20,236 bases of DNA from Candidatus Nomurabacteria bacterium (GTDB taxonomy: Bacteria; Patescibacteriota; Minisyncoccia; Phycocordibacterales; UBA9973): contig CALRBJ010000002.1 of assembly GCA_943354205.1 (NCBI GenBank), positions 1-20,236 on the forward strand. Reading direction: 5' to 3'. A program made the position numbers and the translations under genes. The notes beneath the pieces were generated by a model. The model was given only the letters and a program-made list of their open reading frames with translations, searched no databases and had not been told where the DNA came from. Below, in pieces: positions 1 to 6,543 of the stretch; positions within the stretch are counted from its first letter, which is position 1, and every line of letters begins with the position of its first letter.

Positions 1-39
1 CCTTTTGGGACGCTCTGTTGTAAAACCTGTTGCGAATTA

Positions 40-114
40 CTACTTCTTTTTCTTAGCAGCTTCTTCGCGTGTGATTTGTGGTGCTTTTGCACCTGTAGAC
101 CGTGTTCTGTGCAT
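40..114 (-). CDS. Possible 24-aa lysine-tailed peptide
   Basis: The minus strand carries a short reading frame, MHRTRSTGAKAPQ followed by ITREEAAKKKK, ending in tandem stops TAG-TAA. An in-frame TAA lies four codons upstream of the ATG, so this is the only ATG start. A good minus-strand promoter (-10 TAGAAT, extended by TGC) lies about 27 nt upstream, and a 6-bp inverted repeat (117-122/131-136) lies just before the start. The peptide is strongly basic with a Lys4 tail, as in some very small ribosomal or nucleic-acid-binding proteins, but I do not recognise a family. No Shine-Dalgarno sequence is visible. It could also be a chance frame, or the 5' part of an RNA gene running off the window edge. 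Confidence 0.3.
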   Translation of the reverse strand: MHRTRSTGAKAPQITREEAAKKKK

Positions 115-140
115 AAATGCTCGGTTTTATGAGCATGTAA

Positions 141-170
141 ATTCTAGCACAAACAATATTGTTTGTGCAA
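141..170 (-). promoter_or_regulatory. Minus-strand promoter for the 24-aa ORF
   Basis: Read on the minus strand, there is a -35-like TTGCAC (about 165-170), an 18-bp spacer, and an extended -10 TGC-TAGAAT (TAGAAT at 146-141). The predicted start is near 134, which leaves a leader of about 20 nt before the ATG at 114. The spacer is filled by the perfect palindrome at 147-168, so any protein bound there would block RNA polymerase. Confidence 0.4.
147..168. promoter_or_regulatory. Perfect 22-bp palindrome, probable operator
   Basis: The half-site GCACAAACAAT is followed directly by its exact reverse complement with no loop. A dyad without a loop is poor for an RNA hairpin but fits the binding site of a dimeric helix-turn-helix repressor. 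It fills the spacer of the minus-strand promoter and ends 11 bp before the -35 of the lemA promoter, so one bound regulator could affect both directions. It has no U-tract and does not look like a terminator. No regulator gene is adjacent apart from the HigA-type antitoxin at 1647. Confidence 0.5.
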
Positions 171-179
171 AGCAGTGTC

Positions 180-208
180 TTTACGTTTGAATATTTTGTT
201 AGTATAAT
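180..208 (+). promoter_or_regulatory. Promoter of lemA
   Basis: A -35-like TTTACG at 180-185 is followed by a 17-bp spacer and a perfect -10 TATAAT at 203-208. Transcription would start near 215, giving an AT-rich leader of about 25 nt before the lemA ATG at 240, with no Shine-Dalgarno sequence. Confidence 0.6.
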
Positions 209-239
209 CAAACTAATTTATAAATAATAATTTTTAAAT

Positions 240-791
240 ATGTATATTTTACTTAGTATTTTAATAGTTCTCATTCTCTGGTTTGTATTTGCCTATAACG
301 GTTTTGTCAGTCTTAAAAACCGCGCACAGGAAGCTTGGGCCGATATAGATGTGCAACTCAAACGCCGTTATGATTTGATCCCCAATTTGGTAAATACGGT
401 AAAAGGATATGCTACTCACGAATCGGAAGCATTTGAAAAAGTTTCGGCTGCTCGCTCGCAAGCCATGCAAGCTTCTACTCCTGCGCAAAAAGGCGAAGCC
501 GAAAATGCTTTGTCGGGAACTTTGAAATCTTTGTTTGCGATTTCGGAAGCGTATCCGGAACTAAAAGCCAACACCAATTTCTTGCAATTGCAAAACGAAC
601 TTTCTGATACTGAAAATAAAATTCAAGCTGCGCGCCGATTTTATAATGGCAATGCGCGCGACTTGAATACCAAAGTGGAATCCTTCCCAGGCAATATTAT
701 CGCCGGCATCTTTCACTTTTCCAAAATGGAATTCTTCCAGCTCGACGCCTCCGACTCTGCTGCCAAAAATCCAGTAGAAGTGAAATTTTAA
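240..791 (+). CDS. lemA: LemA family membrane-anchored protein
   Basis: This is a 183-aa LemA protein. It has an N-terminal membrane anchor (about residues 3-22), then a helical extracytoplasmic domain with the family core AWADIDVQLKRRYDLIPNLV (about 33-52), continuing into VKGYATHE. The second conserved block, NKIQAARRFYNGNARDLN (about 126-143), is followed by a proline-containing FPGNIIAG segment. Length and motif order are typical. LemA proteins are often encoded beside the protease HtpX; here htpX lies 1.1 kb downstream, separated by an unknown gene and a toxin-antitoxin pair. The molecular function of LemA is not well defined. The start is supported by the membrane anchor and by the TATAAT promoter at 203-208. 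Confidence 0.95.
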   Translation: MYILLSILIVLILWFVFAYNGFVSLKNRAQEAWADIDVQLKRRYDLIPNLVNTVKGYATHESEAFEKVSAARSQAMQASTPAQKGEAENALSGTLKSLFAISEAYPELKANTNFLQLQNELSDTENKIQAARRFYNGNARDLNTKVESFPGNIIAGIFHFSKMEFFQLDASDSAAKNPVEVKF

Positions 792-812
792 AATTACTTA
801 ATAAATAAAAAA

Positions 813-1262
813 ATGGAAAATCAAGAAAATAATATAGAAAACAAGAAAGTTTCTACGATAGAAAATATAAAACAAAATTACGAAGGAGTAAGCTTGTTTC
901 CTTTAGGTTCAATCGAAAATGTAACTTATTCAGATTTGGGAGATGTATTAATTCTAGAAATGAGCGGCGATGTGCCGACTAATTTTATTGCTCCAAATAT
1001 TGTGATAGTTCATCCAAATGCTGAGCGTGATGGTTGGATAGGGCGTGGTAAAATTGGTCTTACTCTTGCTGGTGGAGGAGTGCCGATAGAAAAAATTCCC
1101 CTTACTTCAGAAACAGTAAAGAAGATTCAAGAAATATACCAAGAATATACAGGCAAAGAAAATCGAGATTATTTTTATCGAGAAGATGATGCAAATAAAT
1201 TTGCGGTTATGGGTGCATTTAATGATATTGTAGAAAAAGCAGAAAGACCAAGGGCGAAATAG
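813..1262 (+). CDS. Hypothetical protein, 149 aa
   Basis: I do not recognise a family. The protein is acidic and soluble. It has a polar, Asn/Glu-rich N-terminus (about 1-25), then a probably beta-rich middle with short hydrophobic strands and a Gly-rich turn (LTLAGGGVPIEKIPL, about 86-100), and a helical, charged C-terminus. There is no signal peptide or membrane segment. It starts 21 nt after lemA with no Shine-Dalgarno sequence, so it is probably co-transcribed from the lemA promoter. Its base composition is more AT-rich than lemA or htpX, and together with the toxin-antitoxin genes it separates the usual lemA-htpX pair. This suggests it arrived as part of an insertion. Confidence 0.75.
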   Translation: MENQENNIENKKVSTIENIKQNYEGVSLFPLGSIENVTYSDLGDVLILEMSGDVPTNFIAPNIVIVHPNAERDGWIGRGKIGLTLAGGGVPIEKIPLTSETVKKIQEIYQEYTGKENRDYFYREDDANKFAVMGAFNDIVEKAERPRAK

Positions 1263-1314
1263 AAATGGTGGATAATAAATTAAAGAATATAAAGTAATTC
1301 CTTAATTTTTTAAA

Positions 1315-1623
1315 ATGCAGATTGAAACAATACATCGCGAGATAGATGATTTTATTAAAAACCTTGAACCGGAGGTGCAGGCAAGAGTTTTGCGCACCTT
1401 GGATCTTTTAGAAAGTTACAACTATAAGCTTGGCCTGCCATATAGTAAAAGTTTGCGGGATGCTCTGTTTGAACTAAGAATCACCGGGAAAAAGCACATC
1501 AGGATAATTTACTGTTTTCATGGCGGGAGAATATATTTACTGCATGCTTTTGTCAAAAAACAGAACAAAATACTCAAAAAAGACCTGGATTTAGCAAAAA
1601 AAAGATTTTCCTTGCTTATATAA
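1315..1623 (+). CDS. HigB/RelE-superfamily toxin (phage Gp49-like)
   Basis: This 102-aa protein has the hallmark pattern of the Gp49-like/HigB toxins. The central LRDALFELRITGKKHIRIIY (about 48-67) is followed by a hydrophobic strand ending LLHAFVKKQNKI (about 75-86), and then a basic helix around DLAKKRF. Members of this family act as ribosome-dependent mRNA interferases and are neutralised by a HTH antitoxin encoded next door. The toxin-first order with the XRE-type antitoxin 23 nt downstream is the usual higBA arrangement. The region is AT-rich. A weak TATAAA at 1288-1293 could serve as its own promoter, but this is uncertain. The genus-specific toxin name cannot be assigned from sequence alone. 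Confidence 0.85.
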   Translation: MQIETIHREIDDFIKNLEPEVQARVLRTLDLLESYNYKLGLPYSKSLRDALFELRITGKKHIRIIYCFHGGRIYLLHAFVKKQNKILKKDLDLAKKRFSLLI

Positions 1624-1646
1624 CATATATGTGATAGGATATAAAT

Positions 1647-1916
1647 ATGACAACGTATACAAAACTTAAGACTGAAATGCTTAAAGATTCAAAGGTTAAA
1701 AAAGCTTACAATGAAATGGGCTTGGAGTTTTCTATAATTAGGCAAATTCTCGACAAGAGATTAAAGCGAGGCATATCTCAAAAAGATTTGGCTAAAAAGA
1801 TAGGTACGGGGCAGTCCGCTATTTCAAGGCTTGAATCAGGAAAATACAATCCGACCATATCATTTCTAAAAAAAATTTCTGAAGCTCTTGGTTCCAAGTT
1901 GGAAGTTAAGATTTAA
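1647..1916 (+). CDS. XRE-family antitoxin (HigA-like)
   Basis: This 89-aa protein has an N-terminal helical extension (about 1-35) and then a Cro/C1 helix-turn-helix. The segments RGISQKDLAKKIGTGQSAIS and RLESGKYNPTISFLKKISEA (about 41-80) show the canonical Q-x3-A helix 2 and the recognition helix. It would bind and neutralise the preceding Gp49-like toxin and repress the operon. An AGGA at 1636-1639, 7 nt before ATG, is one of the few Shine-Dalgarno-like sites here. Its stop codon overlaps the htpX start by one base (TAATG at 1914-1918), so translation of htpX is probably coupled to that of the antitoxin. Confidence 0.88.
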   Translation: MTTYTKLKTEMLKDSKVKKAYNEMGLEFSIIRQILDKRLKRGISQKDLAKKIGTGQSAISRLESGKYNPTISFLKKISEALGSKLEVKI

Positions 1917-2818
1917 TGTCCACCCTCTATACTCAACAATCCAAAAATATTACGAAGACATGGCTCTTGATGGCAGTGGTTTTTGTGGTAGTCATCGGGC
2001 TCGGATGGTTTTTTAGCTTTTATTTTCAAAATCCGGATTTGGTGTATGTGTTTGCAGTTTTTTCTATTGTCCTTCAAATAGTTTCGTATTGGTATTCCGA
2101 CAAAATAGTTTTGAAGTTGGCTGGTGCAAAATTGGCGACACGCCAAGAGTATTTCGAGCTCTACACGACGATAGAAAATTTGGCCATTACCGCTGGGTTA
2201 CCAACGCCTAAAATATATGTGGTGGAAGATAGTGCGCCAAACGCTTTTGCCACTGGGCGCGATAAAGCGCATGCAGTGGTGTGCGCCACGACTGGGCTCT
2301 TGGCGATTTTGAATAAAACAGAATTAGAGGGCGTGATAGCTCACGAGCTTTCGCATATTGGAAATAGAGATATGCAGATTTCTACCATGGTGGTGGTGCT
2401 CGTGGGTTTTATTTCCATACTCTCAAACTTTTTCTTGCGCAGTATGATGTGGGGTGGGATGCGCAGGAGTGATGACAGAGAAGGGAATTTGGGCGGAATA
2501 CTTATGGTTGTCGGAATTGTTTTTGCCATTCTCTCACCAATCATCGGCACGCTCATGCAACTAGCCATTTCGCGCAAGCGTGAGTATCTGGCCGATGCTT
2601 CCGGCGCGCTTCTCACTCGCTATCCCGAAGGCCTCGCGAGCGCGCTAGAAAAAATTGGCAAATATTCCGCTCCGCTTCGCCACCAATCACCGACCATCGC
2701 GCACCTATATATTGCTGACCCGACCGCTGGCAAGAAAATCCCTTGGGCCGCGCGACTTTTTGCTACTCATCCGCCCATCGCGGATAGAATTAAAATCTTG
2801 CGAGAAGGTGCAAAATAA
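1916..2818 (+). CDS. htpX: HtpX-family membrane zinc metalloprotease
   Basis: This is a 300-aa M48-family protease. Two N-terminal membrane helices (about 14-36 and 42-58) are followed by the zinc site HELSH at 143-147 within VIAHELSHIGNRDMQ. Two further membrane helices (about 158-175 and 194-215) and the third zinc ligand, Glu223 in KREYLADASGA, come next. The C-terminus ends in the family motif LFATHPPIADRI. HtpX degrades misfolded membrane proteins in quality control. The ATG overlaps the stop of the antitoxin gene by one base, which fixes the start and shows the gene is now wired into the toxin-antitoxin operon. Length and motifs are complete. Confidence 0.95.
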   Translation: MSTLYTQQSKNITKTWLLMAVVFVVVIGLGWFFSFYFQNPDLVYVFAVFSIVLQIVSYWYSDKIVLKLAGAKLATRQEYFELYTTIENLAITAGLPTPKIYVVEDSAPNAFATGRDKAHAVVCATTGLLAILNKTELEGVIAHELSHIGNRDMQISTMVVVLVGFISILSNFFLRSMMWGGMRRSDDREGNLGGILMVVGIVFAILSPIIGTLMQLAISRKREYLADASGALLTRYPEGLASALEKIGKYSAPLRHQSPTIAHLYIADPTAGKKIPWAARLFATHPPIADRIKILREGAK

Positions 2819-2851
2819 GGTAGAAATATAGGACTTAATCCTGTTTAGGGC

Positions 2852-2936
2852 GGAGGCGTCGCATAGCGGTCTAGTGCGCAGACCTGGAAAGTCTGTGTGG
2901 TGAAAGCCACCGAGAGTTCGAATCTCTCCGCCTCCG
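2852..2936 (+). tRNA. tRNA-Ser (anticodon GGA)
   Basis: The acceptor arms GGAGGCG (2852-2858) and CGCCTCC (2929-2935) pair perfectly. The D-stem is GCA/TGC. The anticodon stem CAGAC/GTCTG encloses loop CTGGAAA with anticodon GGA at 2886-2888. A long class-II variable arm (GTGG-GAAA-type hairpin) is typical of serine tRNAs, and the T-arm is GAGAG-TTCGAAT-CTCTC. The discriminator is G2936. The genome does not encode a full CCA end (CC then G), so CCA must be added enzymatically. The flanking GGC/GCC could extend the acceptor helix in the precursor. Confidence 0.96.
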
Positions 2937-2951
2937 CCGTGAATGGGATTT

Positions 2952-2959
2952 GGTATAAT
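2952..2959 (+). promoter_or_regulatory. Extended -10 promoter giving a leaderless transcript
   Basis: The sequence TGG-TATAAT (TATAAT at 2954-2959) is an extended -10 element beginning only 15 nt after the tRNA end. The next ATG in frame with the gene is at 2967, 7 nt after the box, so transcription would start at or next to the A of the ATG. No -35 is expected because that position falls inside the tRNA. Confidence 0.55.
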
Positions 2960-2966
2960 AAATTAT

Positions 2967-3248
2967 ATGCTTGAGACATTAAATACAATACAAGAAAAGA
3001 TTGAAAAGTTGGAAAATGTTTTCCGAGAGTTTTTTATCAGGAAAGGATTCGAACCAGAGGTGCGAGATGATAAAATCTGTGTCTCCAAAGATGGCAACGA
3101 CATCGGTTGCGCTTTTCACAATGCTAAAAATGGGCGTGTTCTGATACAAGCCGGTAGCGACTTTAGTGAAGACTTGGAACACGAAATTGTAAAATCAGGT
3201 TTTGATACAGAACTATCTGATGCTGGATTCTGGGTAAACTTGGGGTAG
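2967..3248 (+). CDS. Hypothetical protein, 93 aa
   Basis: I do not recognise a family. From the ATG at 2967 the protein is MLETLNTIQEKIEKLENVFR and onwards. It starts with a coiled-coil-like amphipathic helix (about 1-27), followed by a small alpha/beta domain with short strands (KICVSKDG, RVLIQAG) and an acidic C-terminal half. There is no signal peptide or membrane segment. A longer frame starting at ATG 2943 exists, but its first eight codons contain the -10 box of the gene, so 2967 is the better start. The gene probably begins its own leaderless transcript. Confidence 0.7.
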   Translation: MLETLNTIQEKIEKLENVFREFFIRKGFEPEVRDDKICVSKDGNDIGCAFHNAKNGRVLIQAGSDFSEDLEHEIVKSGFDTELSDAGFWVNLG

Positions 3249-3307
3249 AGATTCAAGCTTCGCGATATAAAAATTTTTCATATCGTTTCGCTTGTTTTCC
3301 CCAGTTT

Positions 3308-3334
3308 TTGATATGGGGCTCTCTCTGTTATAAT
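3308..3334 (+). promoter_or_regulatory. Promoter of the CofE-like gene
   Basis: A perfect TATAAT lies at 3329-3334, with a -35-like TTGATA at 3308-3313 (15-bp spacer, slightly short). The ATG at 3342 follows the -10 by exactly 7 nt, predicting a leaderless mRNA. No Shine-Dalgarno sequence is present. Confidence 0.6.
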
Positions 3335-3341
3335 CCGCCTT

Positions 3342-4061
3342 ATGAAACAAGCCGATAACGACCCAAATGTCCCGCGAGCCCTGGATGGAAGATTGACAAC
3401 TATCAATGATGTTGCCTATGAGCGCATCCCGGTTAAAAGCAGGATGATCGGCTTTGGCGAGAATTTGGAAGCGGTGTTGGCCGAGAATGTGAAGCCTTTT
3501 TGGAAAGAGGGCGACTGGGTGGTTTTGTCTCAAAAATTGGTGGCAGTGTGCGGAAATAATGTGCGCCATATTTCCACCGTCAAAGTTTCCTGGCTGGCGC
3601 GATTTATTGTAAAGGGCGTTAAAAAGCACAAAAATATGACGGCCTGGAGCCGGCCCGAGAAAATGCAGCTCGCGATAGAAATAGCCGGCGTGTGGCGCAT
3701 AATCCCGGCCATGGTCATCGGCGCATTTGGAAAGTTGATTGGCGTGCGCGGGCTTTTCTGGATTATTGCCGGGCATCACGTTTCTGAAATCGACGGCTTT
3801 ATTCCGGAGGACATGTATCCATATACCGAGTATGCCGTGCTCCCACCACCGCACCCGCAAAAGATTTGCGAAACGGTAGAAAAGAATACGGGTATGAGCG
3901 CTGTGCTCGTAGATGCGAATTTTATAAATGTGGAAGTGCTCGGCGTCTCTGCTGGCGTCGGCTTGGATAAAAAAACTATTCGAGAAATATTGCTCGACAA
4001 TCCGCTCGGGCAGGGGAATAAAATGACCCCATTTGTATTAGTTCGCAAAATAGCAAAGTAA
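3342..4061 (+). CDS. CofE-like (F420-0:glutamate ligase family) protein
   Basis: This 239-aa protein resembles the F420-0:gamma-glutamyl ligase fold. The N-terminal block GDWVVLSQKLVAVCGNNVRH (about 57-76) corresponds to the family's GD-hh-VVxQKhVSKxEGR strand-helix. The mid-region HHVSEIDGFIPEDMYPYTEY (about 145-164) and the VLVDANFINVEVLGVSAGVG strand pair (about 189-208) follow in the family order. CofE adds glutamate to coenzyme F420. Here the usual DTxGRxxRxG stretch is replaced by DANFINVEVLG, and nothing else in the window concerns F420. The substrate may therefore be a different carboxylate acceptor. There is no membrane anchor. The start is fixed by the promoter 7 nt upstream. Confidence 0.72.
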   Translation: MKQADNDPNVPRALDGRLTTINDVAYERIPVKSRMIGFGENLEAVLAENVKPFWKEGDWVVLSQKLVAVCGNNVRHISTVKVSWLARFIVKGVKKHKNMTAWSRPEKMQLAIEIAGVWRIIPAMVIGAFGKLIGVRGLFWIIAGHHVSEIDGFIPEDMYPYTEYAVLPPPHPQKICETVEKNTGMSAVLVDANFINVEVLGVSAGVGLDKKTIREILLDNPLGQGNKMTPFVLVRKIAK

Positions 4062-4070
4062 ATAAAAAAA

Positions 4071-4850
4071 ATGGCAACACTCCGAAGCAAACTTAAAAAA
4101 ATATCTCCTTGGCCGATACACTATCTGTATCGGAAAATTTATTATTTTCCGAAAGATTTCTCTGAAGCATGCAAATTTATTTTTCATAAAACAAAAACAC
4201 CCACTACTTTTTGGCAGCGCAAAATGCTGGTTTGGAAATTTTATCGCATATCGTATCTGGTAGACTGCCCGCACACCGAGCACGAGATGATTCATATCGC
4301 TCGCGCGATGCTCGACTTGGGCGACATCCCGGGAGCGCTCGTGGAGTGCGGAGCATTTCATGGAGGTTCTACCGCCAAATTTTCTCTGGTGGCAAAGCTC
4401 GCAAAGCGAGAGTTTCATGTGTTTGATTCTTTCGAAGGTATGCCAGAAAATAAAGAAGCGGGGGGAGAGAGTATTTATGGTCGCGAGCATCATTTCCCAA
4501 AAGGCTCTCATGCGGTGCGCATAGATGAAGTGAGAGAAAATGTCGAAAAGTATGGTGATATCTCGCGCACAAAATTTCATAAAGGATTTTTTAGCGAGAC
4601 CCTGCCTGATTTCAAAGAGCCAGTCGCGCTTGCATGTATGAATGTAGACCTCGCACTCTCTACCAAAGACTGCTTGAAATACTTGTCGCCTTTAATGTCG
4701 AAAGATGGCATAATTTATTCGCAAGATGCGCACTTTCCGTGGATTATCGAGCTTCTTAAAGACGACAGATTTTGGCAAAATGAAATTGGAATTCTAAAAC
4801 CTAAAATGGACGACTTGGGCAAGCTAAAATTCGTCGCCATTCATTATTGA
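4071..4850 (+). CDS. TylF/macrocin-type O-methyltransferase family protein
   Basis: This 259-aa protein matches the TylF family of SAM-dependent methyltransferases. The SAM-binding motif GALVECGAFHGGSTAKFSLV (about 88-107) is followed by the acidic motif II HVFDSFEGMPE (about 115-125), and later by the strand CMNVDLALSTKDCLKYLSPL (about 188-207) with the family's hhDxDLYxST-like pattern. The basic N-terminus (about 1-60) may bind membrane or substrate. TylF enzymes methylate sugar hydroxyls in secondary metabolites; in small genomes related proteins often sit in surface-glycan loci, but no glycosyltransferase is adjacent. It begins 9 nt after the CofE-like gene with only an A-rich stretch before ATG, so it is probably co-transcribed with it. 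Confidence 0.85.
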   Translation: MATLRSKLKKISPWPIHYLYRKIYYFPKDFSEACKFIFHKTKTPTTFWQRKMLVWKFYRISYLVDCPHTEHEMIHIARAMLDLGDIPGALVECGAFHGGSTAKFSLVAKLAKREFHVFDSFEGMPENKEAGGESIYGREHHFPKGSHAVRIDEVRENVEKYGDISRTKFHKGFFSETLPDFKEPVALACMNVDLALSTKDCLKYLSPLMSKDGIIYSQDAHFPWIIELLKDDRFWQNEIGILKPKMDDLGKLKFVAIHY

Positions 4851-4860
4851 TCGGAGAAAA

Positions 4861-5472
4861 ATGATCATCTCAATTATTTTAAAAGGAATAATAATCGGCT
4901 TTATGATAGCTATCCCCACCGGCCCCGTCGGTCTTTTGTGTGTCAGGCGCACGCTGGTAAACGGCTTCAAAGCCGGCGCGATCTCTGCGCTTGGGTCCGT
5001 CTCGGCTGATATTTTCTACAGTTCTATAGTCGTCTTTGGTTTGCATTCTATCTCTCATTTTTTACTTTCGTATAAAATAATTCTTAGAGTCATCGCTGGT
5101 TTTTCTTTGATTATTTTGGGCGCGCACGGGCTAGGTATGAAAATAAAAAATGATGAATTATTGGTCAAAGACGAAAGCAAATGGGGCGATTTCGGGTCGA
5201 CTTTTTTTCTGACTATCGCAAACCCAGTCCTCATCTTTTCTTTCAGCCTAGTCTTTAGCGCGGTCGGGGTGGCTTCTTTTAAAAGCTTGGGTATGGCGGG
5301 AGCTTTTGTGGCGGCTGTAGCGGTGGGCTCGTTTACGTGGTGGCTACTATTCTCCAAGGCCATTAATTTTATTCATAAAAAATATTATCGCCTAGATTTA
5401 GAGAAAATAAATCGGGTTTCGTCTATCGCTATCGCTCTTACCGGTATTGTTCTCATTTTGACCATGTTTTAA
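4861..5472 (+). CDS. LysE/RhtB-family translocator
   Basis: This 203-aa protein has six predicted membrane helices and the family signature near the N-terminus: AIPTGPVGLLCVRRTLVNGF (about 17-36) followed by KAGAISALGSVSADIFY. LysE-family transporters export amino acids or related metabolites. A hydrophilic loop (about 96-118) separates the two three-helix halves. It starts 10 nt after the methyltransferase stop. Here a real Shine-Dalgarno GGAG (4853-4856) precedes the ATG, one of few in the window. Substrate is unknown. Confidence 0.88.
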   Translation: MIISIILKGIIIGFMIAIPTGPVGLLCVRRTLVNGFKAGAISALGSVSADIFYSSIVVFGLHSISHFLLSYKIILRVIAGFSLIILGAHGLGMKIKNDELLVKDESKWGDFGSTFFLTIANPVLIFSFSLVFSAVGVASFKSLGMAGAFVAAVAVGSFTWWLLFSKAINFIHKKYYRLDLEKINRVSSIAIALTGIVLILTMF

Positions 5473-5479
5473 TAAGTAG

Positions 5480-5485
5480 TATAAT
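5480..5485 (+). promoter_or_regulatory. Putative -10 box of the DUF1761 gene
   Basis: A perfect TATAAT lies at 5480-5485, 8 nt after the lysE-like stop. Transcription would begin near 5492 and leave a leader of about 25 nt before ATG 5518. No good -35 is visible. Confidence 0.4.
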
Positions 5486-5517
5486 TAGGGTATTAGAAAG
5501 TAATAAATTTAAAATAT

Positions 5518-5916
5518 ATGAATTATTTAGCGATTTTAGTCAGTGCGGTGGTATCTATGATTATCGGTTTTATTTGGTACGGACCGCTCTTTAAAAAGGC
5601 TTGGATAAAGATTTCAGGTTGCGATCCAGAGACGATGACTCCGGAGCAAAAGGCTGATATGAAAAAAAGCATGGTTCCTATGATGATCACACAATTTATC
5701 CTCTCAGTTTTGTCGATTTTTGTGTTGGCAAAATTTGGTGGCAATATGGAGGTAGCTTTTTGGGCTTGGCTCGGTTTTGTCATGCCGATCACTGCGAGCG
5801 GCGTTATGTGGAGCGGAAAGCCAAAGAAATTGGCATGGAGCATGTTTTGGATTTCAGCTGGATGCCAGCTCGTGACTTTCCTCGCTTACGGTATCATCCT
5901 AAACGCTTTCAAATAA
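5518..5916 (+). CDS. DUF1761 family membrane protein
   Basis: This 132-aa protein has four membrane helices. The N-terminal signature, an aliphatic helix ending GFIWYGPLFKKAWIKISG (about 17-34), is typical of DUF1761 proteins. The next helices are about 55-72, 78-98 and 107-130, and the loop between helices 1 and 2 is hydrophilic (DPETMTPEQKADMKK). Function is unknown for the family. The gene sits between a transporter and a DNA-repair glycosylase; the following gene starts 5 nt after its stop, suggesting co-transcription. A putative promoter TATAAT lies at 5480-5485. Confidence 0.82.
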   Translation: MNYLAILVSAVVSMIIGFIWYGPLFKKAWIKISGCDPETMTPEQKADMKKSMVPMMITQFILSVLSIFVLAKFGGNMEVAFWAWLGFVMPITASGVMWSGKPKKLAWSMFWISAGCQLVTFLAYGIILNAFK

Positions 5917-5921
5917 TATAA

Positions 5922-6539
5922 GTGAAAAAGAAAGTTCAGATAAAAAAAGAAAACAAAGCAAAAGAAATCAGCGCGAAGATCCGTTGCCCTTGGGTGGGCG
6001 CGGATTTTCGTATGCAAAAATATCACGACACGCTGTGGGGCCGGCCAAAGAAAAAAGATTTGGATATTTTCGAAGCGATAGTGCTCGACACGCACCAAGC
6101 TGGCCTTTCATGGAAATGTATACTTCACAAGCGCGACAATTTTGCCAAAGCTTTTCACGATTTTCATCCAGAAAAAGTGGCAAAGATGACTGCGCGAGAT
6201 GTGGCTAGGCTGATGAAAGACGCGGGCATCATTCGCAACAGATTAAAAATAGAATCTACTATAAACAATGCAAAGAGATTTTTGGAAATTCAAAAGGAAT
6301 TTAAAACTTTTGCGAAATATATTTGGAGATTTACAAATGGCAAGACCATCATCGGCCGGCCTAAAGGCCTCGCGCACTATCGTGCTCACTCCAAAGAGAG
6401 CGACGCCATGAGCGCTGATCTGAAGGCTCGCGGATTCAAATTCGTCGGCACGACCATCTGCTACGCTTTCATGCAAGGCATCGGCATGGTCGATGACCAC
6501 AGCGCTGATTGTTTTTTGGCTAAAAAAAGGGTTAAATAA
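5922..6539 (+). CDS. tag: 3-methyladenine DNA glycosylase I
   Basis: This 205-aa protein aligns along its length with E. coli Tag. The four zinc ligands are present: Cys22, His35, His193 and Cys197 (E. coli Cys4, His17, His175, Cys179). Blocks QAGLSW (59-64), DAGIIRNR and RGFKFVGTTICYAFMQGIGM (about 170-189) are intact. It excises 3-methyladenine from alkylated DNA. The base-recognition glutamate of E. coli (Glu38) is replaced by Asp56 in LDTHQAGLSW. An 18-residue Lys-rich extension precedes the conserved domain. I take the GTG at 5922 as start because no ATG is available upstream of the first zinc ligand. It sits 5 nt after DUF1761. Confidence 0.9.
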   Translation: MKKKVQIKKENKAKEISAKIRCPWVGADFRMQKYHDTLWGRPKKKDLDIFEAIVLDTHQAGLSWKCILHKRDNFAKAFHDFHPEKVAKMTARDVARLMKDAGIIRNRLKIESTINNAKRFLEIQKEFKTFAKYIWRFTNGKTIIGRPKGLAHYRAHSKESDAMSADLKARGFKFVGTTICYAFMQGIGMVDDHSADCFLAKKRVK

Positions 6540-6543
6540 GGGT

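Noticed and set aside
2852..2936. tRNA-Ser as an integration (att) site
   Set aside because: No direct repeat of the tRNA 3' end and no integrase gene were seen in the window.
2943..2966. Longer start (ATG 2943) for the 93-aa gene after tRNA-Ser
   Set aside because: The extra codons contain the extended -10 TATAAT and begin 7 nt after the tRNA end; the leaderless start at 2967 is more consistent.
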